A stretch of 64,000 bases of DNA from Triglochin maritima (taxonomy: Eukaryota; Streptophyta; Magnoliopsida; Alismatales; Juncaginaceae), in NCBI GenBank assembly GCA_963682175.1, contig OY821791.1, positions 18,318,542-18,382,541 of the forward strand, written 5' to 3'. Below the pieces are notes generated by a model. That model was given only the letters and a program-made list of their open reading frames with translations, had not been told where the DNA came from and made no database searches. The translations under genes were made by a program, and so were the position numbers. Each line of letters begins with the position of its first letter. The first letter of the stretch is position 1. Shown here piece after piece: positions 11,078 through 21,752 of the stretch.

Positions 11078-13176
11078 TGATTGACATCATATCATGAATA
11101 TATTTGTGTCTTATATCCTTTAATTTAGCCTAAGCAATGCTATGTAACGAATGTTATGTTTATGTTTCAGGAATAAATAGGTTTAGGAAGAAGATGCTCA
11201 AAAAGTACTCAAATGTAAGGAAAATGACTAAGTTGCAAGACTTATACACTGAGATGAAAAAGAGAAGGACCCGGATGCAAAACCAAAAGGATTAATGAGT
11301 AAATCAAGAAGCTCCACACCTTAATGAGGAGTATTTTGGCAATTAAATCCGGGCCCAACCATCAATAACCCAATCGGGCACACCAACACCAAGACATCAA
11401 GCTAGAATCAAGCCAAGCAAATCCAGACCTGATCAGAAGAATATAGACCGCTGATTAGTTGTCTGGATTGCTTCAACACGCACATGATTTGGTCGGGTGG
11501 TAGATTAGGTTGTATTTAGTCCATATTTCGTATGTTTTTAGTCTCATACCGGGGGATTGTCCGGATTAGCTTTTTCAATGCCTATAAATAGAACTCTTCA
11601 CCTTCCTTTGTATTCACCCATTGTTTGGTGGCATTCTCTCTACTTGGAGAAAAAGCCTTGAAGCAAAAACTCAAGGTGGAGAAGAATGTCACTTGTAATG
11701 TGAGTCATGTAAATAAAATAATTGTTCTTAGTTGCTTTTAATCTTGTCTTTTAATTCTTGCATGCTTCTTTAGTTTTATTTTCCTTTTAATTAGCTTCTT
11801 TAATATTCATTTCTTGCTTAGTTTAGTTTCCTTTCAGTATAATGTTTCATTTTGTTAATGTAGTTAGTGTAATGCTAAGTGAGTAGTTTCATCCCCATTT
11901 GGGGGGTGGAGAAATATGTGATGTGATTATGTGATGTATTAAGTGTGTGTTATCTTAATCCTTTGAACCTTATATGATTTCCATAACCATCTAATGAGAT
12001 TTCACTCTTGTCTTTGATATGTTAATGCTCTTGAATGAAGCTTAGCTTATGCAGACTAGTGGACCTATTTTATGGGGAATGATGAGGTGAGGATAATGAT
12101 GGAATTGATAAAGGAAACATGACTTGTAGTGTATGTGCTCTTGTTACCCTTACCTTTATTAATGTCTTGTATGTTTTAACGATTGCTTGGTGACATTCTC
12201 TCTACTTTGAGTAAAAGCCTTGAAGCAAAAACTCAAGGTGGAGAAGAATGTCACTTGTAATGTGAGTCATGTAAATAAAATAATTATTCTTAGTTGTTTT
12301 TAATCTTGTCTTTTTAATTCTTGCATGCTTCTTTAGTTTATTTTCCTTTCAATTAGCTTCTTTAATATTCCTTTCTTGCTTAGTTTAATTTCCTTTCAGT
12401 ATAATATTTCATTTTGTTAATGTAGTTAGTGTAATGATTAGTGAGTAGTTTCATCCCCATTTGGGGGATGGAGAAATATGTGATGTGATTATGTGATGTA
12501 TTAGGTGTGTGTTATCTTAATCCTTTGAACCTTATATGATTTTCATAACCCTCTAATGGGATTTCACTCTTGTCTTTGATATGTTAATGCTCTTGAATGA
12601 ATCTTAGTTTATGCTTAAGACTAGTGGACCTATTTTATGGGGAATTATGAGATGAGGATAATGATGGAATTGATAAAGTAAACATGACATGTAGTGTATG
12701 TGCTCTTGTTGCCCTTACCTTTATTAATGTCTTGTATGTTTTAACGATTGGGTAAATCTTATTTCATGTAGAGGCATAATGGGGTTTGGTCTTTATACTT
12801 GAGTTCATTTAGCTTCATTCCAATTATTGTCTTGTATGTTTTAATGATATGATCATATCTTATTTCATGTGGAGGCAAAATTGGATTTAGTTTTATGATT
12901 TTCATACACTAAATGTTGTGATGAGCATAATTGAACACACACACATACACATATATTTGTATTCACATTCTTTCTCTACCTCATTTGGAGTTTTGTTTTA
13001 TTGCTTATTTTTCATTTCCTTTCGCATTGTAGTGTAGATCATAACTCATTTTCTCTCCTTTCTTTCCCACTCGCATTCGAACAAACTAAAGTCGACACAC
13101 CTCCCTATGGATCGACCCGTATTTGTCACCGCTTCAACGCGGCCGTGCACTTGCGGTTAATTAAAACGTTCAATCA
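11078..13176 (+). repeat. 3' LTR, family A, with a 0.56-kb internal duplication
   Basis: This LTR starts TGATTGACATC, ends TCAATCA and is 2099 bp against 1535 bp for the 5' LTR. The excess is a repeat: the block starting TTGGTGGCATTCTC near 11622 recurs as TTGGTGACATTCTC at 12187. The join at 12178-12187 fuses the end of TGTTTTAACGATTG to CTTGGTGACATTC, sharing ATTG. The second copy is much closer to the 5' LTR than the first, so this LTR looks like a recombinant of two LTRs. Confidence 0.75.
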
Positions 13177-13177
13177 G

Positions 13178-14980
13178 GGTGGTTACAGATGGATATTTAA
13201 TGTTAATACTGAAATGCGATATGATGATCTCTGTGAAACAAATTGTCGAGTTTGTGGTTTCCGAAAAGGAGATTTTGATCTAAAGTTAACTTGCAAATGA
13301 CAATCGTATGAAAAGTATACATATGTGTGAAGTTTTTGATGATCAAAGCACGACTACGATGTTATCTTTATTTAACTTCATGAATACAGTTGTATTGTTT
13401 ATTCAGAAACAACCCAAGCACTATACTACTGTCCACCAAAGTTAGTTGAATGAGGATTATCAACAAATGACACAAACATATAGCCAATATGAAGCAGGTC
13501 CATCGTCGGCAGTTCCTCAGTCGTATTTTGAACTGTATGAGCTCGGGGTGAGAATCTGGTCTGGACCGGACCGGATTGGTTCGGACCAAAGACCGGACCA
13601 GACCAGTCTGATCCGGTCCGATCCAAGACCGGAATTTTTAATATAAAAAACAAAAACTGGACCGGGTCGGACCGGAACTCGGACCGGGTTTTGCACACCC
13701 CTAATATGAGCACACACCAATGAATATTAGTAATTATGAAGCAGACATTTCAATCACATTCTCAAGGAAGACAAATGATGCAGAAAGTGATGAGACAGAT
13801 GATGATGAGGCAGATGTCAGATGAATGGTGATGAAATAGACATTGTTGATGTAGATTCAACCTCACTTCAAGAGCTGCAGAACATGTTTCATCATATGGC
13901 AGACGCAGTGAATCGAGACCTGATAGCAACGTACATGAAACCATCGTTAATAATGAATTGTCGTCATTGCCAATACTACCAGATTTGAGGCACTTGCCAG
14001 ACATAGAGCCTGATGAGAACTGGATTGAAGATTCAGCTATTGGAAATGTCGATGGGCGTATTGCTGCGTACACTGAATACGATAACTTAGAAGATGGACG
14101 AAGTTATTGGTTGCATAAAACTTTCTCGATAAAAAAAGATTTGTTGCATGAGTTGAAGGAATGACATTTGGGAAAAAGTGTCAAATTTAAAGTATTAGCG
14201 TCTGTGTCAAAAATATTTACGTTGTTTGAAAAAGGATTGCGAATGGAGGATATTTGTCTCTTACAGTCGGAGCAAAGAATGTTTACAAGTTAAGAAGTAC
14301 AAGTCTGAACACACCTGCAGTAACGAAGGCCTTTTGCATGACCACGTGCAACGTGATGTCGATTTAATTTCTAACATGATTCTTGCCACCATTCGAACAA
14401 ACATAATAATTACTCCTGCAGAAATTCGAGCTTTAGTGAAGACTAATTACTTCATAGATATCAAGTATGACAAAGTTTGGTACGCCCATAAGAAAGCATT
14501 GGAACAAGTATACGGAGCTGATGAGACATCTTATCGTAATTTAAGACACTTTATGTCTAATATTTGCACCACCAATCTTGGCACCGTGATCGAGATTCAG
14601 ACACAGAGGATAAATCACAACGTTGAGCAGTTTCAAAGAAATTTCTAGTCATCTGCGGCCTTAATTGAAGGTTTTCAGTACTGTAGACCTCTGTTAAGCA
14701 TTGATGTCTCATTTGTCTGGCAATTTTGAGGGGGCTCTTTTGATTGCTATGGGTACAGACACGAACTCCGGTTTGTTTCCTTTGGCGTTTGTTGTTGTTG
14801 AAAAAGAATCGGGCAGCTCATGACAATGGTTCTTATGTATTTAGCCAGTAGAGTATGCACACTAGATAGATTGTGTATTTTTAGTGACCGATTTTCGAGT
14901 CTTACAAATATTGTGAAATTTTTTCCCCCAGAGCGAGTCATGTTCACAGATGCTGTCTGAGACATATGAGTGCAAATATT
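13178..14980 (+). pseudogene. MULE transposase, degenerate
   Basis: Segments in different frames resemble a MuDR-type transposase. They are an N-terminal part (13178-13300 and 13446-13840), the pre-catalytic region (13958-14164 and 14226-14648, with QRDVDLISNMILATIR and WYAHKKALEQVYGADETSY), then the start of the catalytic domain (about 14670-14930) with YCRPLLSIDVSF and VVEKESG-like remnants. Frameshifts and stops separate the pieces, a 161-bp MITE interrupts it at 13544, and the rest of the DDE domain and the zinc finger are missing. It cannot encode an active transposase. Confidence 0.7.
13544..13704. mobile_element. 161-bp non-autonomous hAT MITE
   Basis: The ends are CGGGGTGAGAATCTGG and GGTTTTGCACACCCCTAA. 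The flanks are TATGAGCT (13536-13543) and TATGAGCA (13705-13712), an 8-bp target duplication with one change. The interior is packed with GGACCGGACC-type subterminal repeats on both strands. The end and subterminal motif match the larger hAT remnant starting at 52875, its probable autonomous relative. It is inserted in the MULE transposase remnant. Confidence 0.8.
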
Positions 14981-14999
14981 GGTTAAAAATGACATTATT

Positions 15000-15150
15000 G
15001 GTGTCGTTTTCAATTGGGACAAAAACGACACCTGATGTATCATTTTCATTTAATGAAAACGGCACTAGAGGTGTTGTCTTCAATGTGCATATTTTGCCAA
15101 ATAAGTTTCTGCGGTACATATTTTTCAAAAAAAAATTATTATTTTGAAAA
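15000..15150. repeat. right terminal inverted repeat of the MULE
   Basis: This is the inverted counterpart of 935-1090, sharing TTCAATGTGC, TTTCTGCGGTACATATTTTT and ATTATTTTGAAAAA. It ends about 226 bp upstream of the GB1 start codon, so it may contribute to that promoter. Confidence 0.5.
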
Positions 15151-15375
15151 AAAAAATCTAAAAATAATGTTGATACAAACGGGCAACAATCCCGACATTG
15201 TATTAAAAACTCCCGACCAGAATTTACACCTCCCCAACGGTCAAATCCATCATTCTCCAACTCACACATCAACCTCCCCCCTACCCAACCTACTTGCTCA
15301 CTTCCCTCCTTCCACCACCTACACCTCCCCCACCAATCGCAACGTGTCCTCCCAAACCCTAACCCTCCCCGACCC
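15151..15375 (+). promoter_or_regulatory. GB1 promoter and 5' leader
   Basis: This is a short C-rich leader between the MULE end and the GB1 start. AAACCCTAACCCT at 15354-15366, a telo-box-like element common near transcription starts of plant housekeeping genes, lies just before the ATG. No clear TATA box is seen. Confidence 0.4.
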
Positions 15376-18300
15376 ATGCCGTCGGAGGAGCTGAAGCAGC
15401 GCCACGCCGCCGCTGCCGCCGCCGTCAACGCCCTCCGGGACCGGCTTCGACAACGCCGGACTCTCCTCGACGCCGATGGTAACATTTCGCTTTTCCGTGG
15501 TCTTTTCGGGGGGGGTTTGGTCGATTTTATGGGAATTTGTTTGTGTTTGGCGCGGGCGCAGTGGCGGAGTGCGCGAGGAGTCAGGGGAAGACGGTGGTCA
15601 GCTTCGACTCGACGGATCTCGTGTGCTGCAGGAGCCTGCAGAGCCACACCGGGAAGGTGAGGTGTGATTTTGTTGCTTTTGTGTTTTCTGGCGTACCGAA
15701 TTGTAGGCAGCGGCGGACCCAGAAAAATTAGTTAGTGGGGGCTAAATGTTGACAAGTACATATCCATCACTAAATTAACTAAACACAATATAAAACTTTA
15801 ATAGTTAACACAACATACTTTTACAATGACACAAAACATATCAAAGTTTACAAAATATCACAATATGAACTTAACGAGCAATCACAACAAAATATGAACT
15901 TTTAACAAATAGCGTGAATAGATAAATAGAACAAATTCAATCTCACGTATAAAAATTTCAATTGCAAGCACTACATCACAAAGGCAATTTTAATTCAATA
16001 AAAAAATTGTATAGAATTCAGCAAAGAACACAAGAAGTTTAAACCCAAAAACTACGTGGATATAGTTAGCAAAATTAACCACAAACATAAGATCACTCAT
16101 AAGCAAACTACATGAATCATAACCTGAATATGAGACACATTACATATTTAAGTTACACAGAACAATTTAAATAAATAAAACAACCCAACAAAAATACCAA
16201 CACACGAAATAAAATCCAATCTTTAGCCTAAAAGAAAACTTCAGCATGAACAAAAACGTAAATAATCTTAAGTTCTTAACAGTTAATTCATCCATACATA
16301 TAGTTTAATATTTTTAGTTGCAATTTGCACGATTTTCCTCCTCTTTGTTGAATATTACACTACAAAATATTTGTAGAAAAACAAATACGAGTGGGGGCTA
16401 TAGCCCCCACTCCTTACTACCTAGGTTCGCCCCTGATTGTGGGTCATATGATTTGGTGGAAATGCATTTGGTTGCGCAAAGCTACCGATCACAAGCTTTT
16501 GCGGAAACTTGCTCCAAATAGCATGTGAAAATGTGTTTTCAACTTCTCTTAGCACATTGTTGGATTGATTGTTGATTGTAGTGTTAGGCCGAGTCATCAT
16601 TAAGTTATAGGAGCTTTTGTGGAATTTCAAATGTTGTTGGCTAATTTAGTTGCTTTTGTGTAACAAATGGTCTTGCGATATCGTTGATCGTGTGATTTGG
16701 TGGAAACTTGCTCTTCCTGGCAGGTTGTTGAATTGATTGGTCGGAGTTGCAATTGAATTGTTGTTAGTCGTGGTATTATCGGTTTGGACTGGTCGCTAAG
16801 TGCTAGAAGGTTTTGTCAAAACATGCTGCAGAATGCATGTAAAAATGTGATTTCATTCTATTAAAGGATTGTTCGATTTGTTGCTTGGAGTTACTTTTTT
16901 ATCGTTTGCGTTGGTTCTGTTAGGAAATTTGGGTATCGGTTTCATCAATTTAAGGCACCCTCAACAAGTTCATGACAAATGTTAACACAGTTTCTAAGGT
17001 GAATATTGTTGATCTTGTCGTTGGGTCAAATCGGTTGTCATTTAGTTGAAGTTTTTGTTAAAAATGTCCTAGTTGTTTCAAGACAAGTGAAGATGGAACT
17101 TAAATAATTGGATTTAAATGTATTTGCAGATTGTTGCATTCATTAGTAGGAATTTGCATCAGTTTATCACAATTGGTTGTAAAATTTGTTATGGAAACTG
17201 ATGATCCTGTGACTGGGAGAACTAGTGTCTTTTTCAGTAGAGATTGGGTGAATCAGACTTTTTGTCAACAGTGAATAGGCTATTTAATCATTAAGTACCA
17301 TAAGCTTTTGTGGAGACGTCCTACTTTCTGCTTCTAGACTAGTCTGGACCGCATGTGAAAAAAGTGATTTGGTTCTATTACTAAATCCTTGGATTGATTG
17401 GATTATGTAGTGATTGTAAGTTGTTAGATCTTAGACTAATTTAATAGGAATGTGACAAATTGAAACCTCTTGTTACTACCCATTATCTTATCAACTAACT
17501 GTTACTAAACCAAGTCAGAAACTTACATTCTTGGAAGATGTCTGTAGGCTGTTGTGTAAGTATGGAAAACTCAACTTGCAACCCTTAGTAAAATCAATTG
17601 TTTTGAAGAAATTAAAAATAAATAGGGGTTTGTTGTAAGTTGCATTCGGAGAGGCAAGATTGAGGTCATGTTAGAATCTTAAGGTTAGTTTGAAAAATAT
17701 GATTATGACCAGATATAATTAAATGCTGATCTTGCTCGAGATTGGATCTTGCTTCTCTATGCATCGTGAATAAAATATAGAAAATCCTTGCATTTACATC
17801 AATGAACTAACAATTGCTGTATTTTGCAAGCTGAGTACTGGAATATAAGATTTTTGGCACCTTTCCATCATATCTATTCTGATAACTTTTAAATTTAAAA
17901 GAAAGAGACTTATTTAATCTGACTGCTGATTGTTGCCTGAATTAAATCCCTCTAGCATAGCTCCAGTTTTGTGAATTCAGATTGGGCACTGCTATTGAAT
18001 TGGTTTTCTGAAGTTTAAGCTTACTCTTATAAATTCGTAAGAAAAATTCAATTAATGTCATAATCTTGCTGTAAATTGAATTTCATAACCTTTTACAAGC
18101 TTTCATTTAAGACAGAGTATATATCTTGATCCACAGATTACACCGACTGTACCTGTTCATAACTACCTAATCTTGTGTCTAGAGTATATCGGATCAGTAC
18201 TTTAAGCATGCATTTTTACTCGTATAATACATGAGGATGTATCATATATGTACGATTTATACTTCTCTCAGGTTTCAGGATTTTAATGTGCATATGTATA

Positions 18301-20511
18301 TATTCAATCGTTCTAGGTGGCGACACCCCTGTTGCATTATTTCCAGCCTGTAACTAGGAAACCAAAGCCCACTTAACATTTTGACCAGTTTTATTTGCTA
18401 GTGATGTACTTAAGAAGTAGTATATGCTTGCTTAATTCTCCATTCTGTTCCTGTTTTAGGTGTACTCACTGGACTGGAGTCCTGAGAGAAATCAGATAGT
18501 CAGTGTATCCCAAGATGGCAGGTTTATAGTATGGAATGCATTGACAAGCCAAAAAACACATGCTACAAGACTACCTTGTGCATGGGTTATGACGTGTGCC
18601 TTCTCTCCTAACGGACATTTTGTTGCTTCTGGTGGTCTTGATAATGTAGTTTCAATATTCGATCTCAACTCTCAGGCCGATAGAGATGGTAATCTTCCCA
18701 TATCAAGAGTCCTCAGTGGCCATAAAGGCTATATAGCATCATGTCAATATGTGCCAGATGAGGAAACCCACATGGTTACTGGGTCTGGAGATCACACTTG
18801 TGTCTTATGGGATGTCACTACTGGTCAGCGAATATCAATGTTTGGAGGTGAACTTCCATCTGGGCATACTGCTGATGTATTAAGGTAAACCTATTGTTTT
18901 GACCATTCTGTGATTCAGTTTGTTCTTTTAGATGGCTGAACATTTAACAATCACAGTTAAATTTGGATTCCTTAAAACTAAACACCTGGAGATGAAATTT
19001 ATGTCCTTATTCTAGTGTTGCAGTGAATAGTTCGAACACAAAGATGTTCATCTCGGGTTCATGTGATGGGACTGCTCGATTATGGGATATGCGCATTGCA
19101 AGTCGAGCAGTTAGAACATATCATGGTCATGACGGAGACGTTAACACCGTTAAGTTCTTTCCTGATGGGCAAAGATTTGGGAGTGGTTCAGATGACGGCT
19201 CGTGCCGGTTATTTGACTTGAGAACTGGACACCAACTTCAAGTCTATAGCCAGCAACATTTTGATGGTGATAATGGTGTGGCTAAGGTTACGGCTATCAC
19301 TTTCTCTATTTCTGGGAGGCTCTTGTTTGCTGGATATGCAAATGGTGCCTGCTTTGTTTGGGATACTTTATTGGCAGAGGTATTCTGTTTCTCGCCAACC
19401 TTCTAGTTAATAGTTTGCCCTTTGCAAAGGATATACTGATGTACCTTTTTACATGAAAAGTACATTCCTCATTCTGCTTAAGTTTTTTTTTTGGTTCTTT
19501 CTTCAGGTTGTATTGAACTTGGGAAATCTTCAAAATTCACATGAATCTCGAATAACCTGTCTGGGTTTATCAGCCGATGGTAGTGCATTGTGCACTGGAA
19601 GTTGGGACAAGAACTTGAAGGTTTGCCATCTCCCCATATTTCAAGCATTTATTTGTGTATTTTTCGTAAATTTGAACTTTCTTTTTTAATTAATCCCATC
19701 AGAAGCATGTGGTGTTAGGCATAGGACATACATAGACTAGTAGACTACAACGGTTTGTAAGATTGTGTTAAACAATCCCATGTAGGGATCACGACATCAC
19801 GTTTATTGGATTATATAGTCCGGAAAGTGCTATAAAACTTGAAAAGAATATATTTCCAGTAATTGGCGACAGCAATCGACATATATAGTCAACTCAACAC
19901 ACTATGGGTGTGTTTGAAAAAATCAAATGGTTTGTAGTGTTACCCACTAGGTTATAGCTTGGCTGGTGGAGGCATTGTCGTAGGGGTTGATAGTTCGAGC
20001 CCTTTGATTTACCTTGTGCCGGTCTTGTGGGAGGGTCCGGTACCCCGGCTTTTCTCCTCCACCCATACAAAGTAGGACCAGGACAAGGAGTTTCCTTGGT
20101 TTAGTAAAAATAATGGTCTGATATGTTTTGTGTGAAGCTGCTTTAATTTTCTTCGAAAATGTGAAGCTGTTTTTTTCAAATGGGAAATCCAAATAAGATT
20201 TCCAAAGCCAGTATGTGACCCATATTGTTTTCTAATTTAGAGAATCACATTAGTTGGAAAACTTATTTTAATTGGACTTTCAATCTTTGTAGTTTTCAGA
20301 AATCAATACCTAAGAACCCAGGCACTCTACACCATCACTTGAACCAGACTATGGACGACTCAGATGATTGCTTATGAATTATTGACTTTCAAAATAAAAA
20401 AATCAGTCTGACTTGACTCTACTGAAGTGTTTTAATTATATCCGAGTACGATTTCTAACCTTATTGTATGAGCAGATTTGGGCATTTGGAGGAATTCGAA
20501 AGACGATTTAA
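15376..20511 (+). CDS. GB1: heterotrimeric G-protein beta subunit (AGB1/GB1-like)
   Basis: Six exons join in frame to 378 aa: 15376-15478, 15562-15656, 18460-18884, 19016-19379, 19507-19620 and 20476-20511. Arabidopsis AGB1 has 377 aa. The first 40 residues form an alpha-helical coiled coil ([20 protein letters not shown]), the segment that binds the G-gamma subunit. Seven WD40 blades follow (for example [34 protein letters not shown] and [15 protein letters not shown]), making the propeller that pairs with G-alpha at the plasma membrane. In plants this dimer works in immunity, hormone and development signalling. All introns are GT-AG; intron 2 (2.8 kb) holds a hAT element and intron 5 a SINE. 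The C terminus ends [11 protein letters not shown]. No lesion is seen, so the gene is probably active. Confidence 0.95.
15708..16435. mobile_element. 728-bp non-autonomous hAT element in GB1 intron 2
   Basis: The terminal inverted repeats are CAGCGGCGGACCCAG and CTAGGTTCGCCCCTG. The 8-bp flanks are ATTGTAGG (15700-15707) and ATTGTGGG (16436-16443), one change apart. The inner ends carry GTGGGGGCTA on one side and TAGCCCCCAC on the other. The rest is AT-rich without coding capacity. It sits about 50 bp inside the intron and leaves both splice sites intact. Confidence 0.85.
19937..20115 (+). mobile_element. tRNA-related SINE in GB1 intron 5
   Basis: TAGCTTGGCTGG (19955-19966) resembles the RNA polymerase III A box and TAGTTCGAGCC (19991-20001) the B box. 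They are about 36 bases apart, as in tRNA-derived SINEs. The stretch after the B box is G/C-rich, ending near 20115. Borders and target duplications were not resolved. Confidence 0.5.
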
Positions 20512-21752
20512 CTTATGAAATATTTAGCTGTGGAAGGCTCTCAAAGTAACAGAAATGGAAGTAATTTCTTTCAGATTCTCGAGAACAGAGGATGGAAAAT
20601 CTCGAAGCGAAATTAATGAAGAATCTTCCTTAAGAGTTCTGTAATATGCATTTACTGTGTCTGCAGTTGTAAACGAGGATAGAAAAGGTTCACATTCGTA
20701 GTCAGTCAGGTAAGAATAGAGTTATATGTAGCAACCTGCACGGCCTCACTGTTAACGTCACAATACACGCCATGATTTGAACATCTGAGTTAAAAAATGT
20801 GTGCATTCTTTACTACGAAAGCAATAGTGTAGGTGATTTGAACAGGCAATGAACCACTGACGAATGTATGCATTTTTAATTAAGAAAGAAAGCTGAGAGC
20901 TGATGGATTATTGATATTAAGCTTCCAGGTTGTTTTACGGTTGTAAAGTATATAAGAAATAAGAAAATATGATTTTCAATTTGTACTCCTCAGGTGGCGC
21001 CAAATTTGTACTCCAATCCACTCACTCTGGTTCTTTGTTTCGAGTGTTACAAGTCGCTCTGGAAGAAAAAAATAACGATAAGAACACAAATAAGGTATAC
21101 GCCGAGCTTGCTTTTTTAGTATTCAAAAGAGTTCAAGTTCACTCAACTGGCATGAAACCAAATAAGGTACAGCCGAGGTTGCCATATATACTTTTTTTAA
21201 TATTGAACGACCCAGAACACTCGAAACAAAAAACTGGAAACTGGAGTGAGTGGATTGGAATTTCTAAACCTGAAGTTGCCAAATTTGGCGCACCGACCTG
21301 AGTACACAAATCTGAAATGGAACCAAATATTAGTAGCAAATGTTCCACAACTGGGCAAGAAAAGGTTGATGAGTCCACAAGAAATTTACAAGCAAAACTG
21401 CAGTACACAAGAAATCATAAATCCCAAAAGTTGCTGCAGGTGACATAAGAAAACTAAGAAACATGTCTTCGTCTTCCAGATAGCAAATTTCATATTCGAA
21501 CACGATCCAAATAAAAAAGTTTCAAATTCCACAAAAGTATTATACGAACAATCATGTGATCTTGCAAACCGAGGCACTTGTGCCAGTCGTTGGCCTGGAT
21601 GTTCACATCAACTTCTTCATTCCCATTTCCATCTGATACAAGGGCAATTGGAAGACATGAAGTTCAATAAAAGTAGCACACAGATGTTCTAATCCGAAGA
21701 ACAAACTTGGAATATTAAACATACTCAAGTGTTGCTCCAAATGAAAACATCT
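20512..21752. other. intergenic region between the 3' ends of GB1 and U1-70K
   Basis: This 1.24-kb stretch contains both 3' UTRs and a MITE (20980-21313). I see no other gene here. Confidence 0.6.
20980..21313. mobile_element. MITE with about 75-bp inverted repeats
   Basis: The left arm contains CTCAGGTGGCGCCAAATTTG, TCCAATCCACTCACTC and TTTGTTTCGAGTGTT. Their inverted matches occur in order at 21190-21310 (AACACTCGAAACAAA, GAGTGAGTGGATTGGA, CAAATTTGGCGC). Two direct repeats (AATAAGGTATACGCCGAGCT and AATAAGGTACAGCCGAGGT) lie in the loop. The superfamily is unresolved because no target duplication is clear. Confidence 0.65.

Larger units (their letters stand above)
1377..13176 (+). mobile_element. 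non-autonomous Athila-type LTR retrotransposon
   Basis: A 5' LTR (1377-2911), a tRNA-Asp-type primer-binding site (2918-2935), a structured leader, one gag-like coding region and a 3' LTR (11078-13176) are present. There is no protease, reverse transcriptase or integrase. LTR ends elsewhere in the family are TGATTGA and TCAATCA; the 5' copy here starts with an altered TGGAATTGA. Leader sequence around 3515-3640 matches that of the pol-bearing element at 55780-55890, which supports the Athila assignment. Two later solo LTRs lie inside. The flanks GAATA and GGGTG do not match, so no target duplication is visible. Confidence 0.7.
935..15150 (+). mobile_element. Mutator-like element (MULE), split by a nested retrotransposon
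   Basis: Similar sequences of about 150 bp lie in inverted orientation at 935-1090 and 15000-15150, for example around ATATGTACCGCA on the left and TGCGGTACATAT on the right. Between them are a short 5' part (about 1090-1376) and a broken MULE transposase (13178-14980), separated by an 11.8-kb LTR element. Translation on the left ends with residues reading FVDGVPEYG. It resumes after the LTR with GGYRWIFNVNTEMRYDDL, as expected for one interrupted transposase. Without the insertion the element would be about 2.4 kb. The outer flanks are too A-rich to define a 9-11 bp target duplication. Confidence 0.55.

Noticed and set aside
14862..15647. 261-codon minus-strand ORF
   Set aside because: It crosses the MULE terminal repeat and is antisense to GB1 exons 1-2; the Arg-rich start is the reverse of GC-rich GB1 coding sequence.
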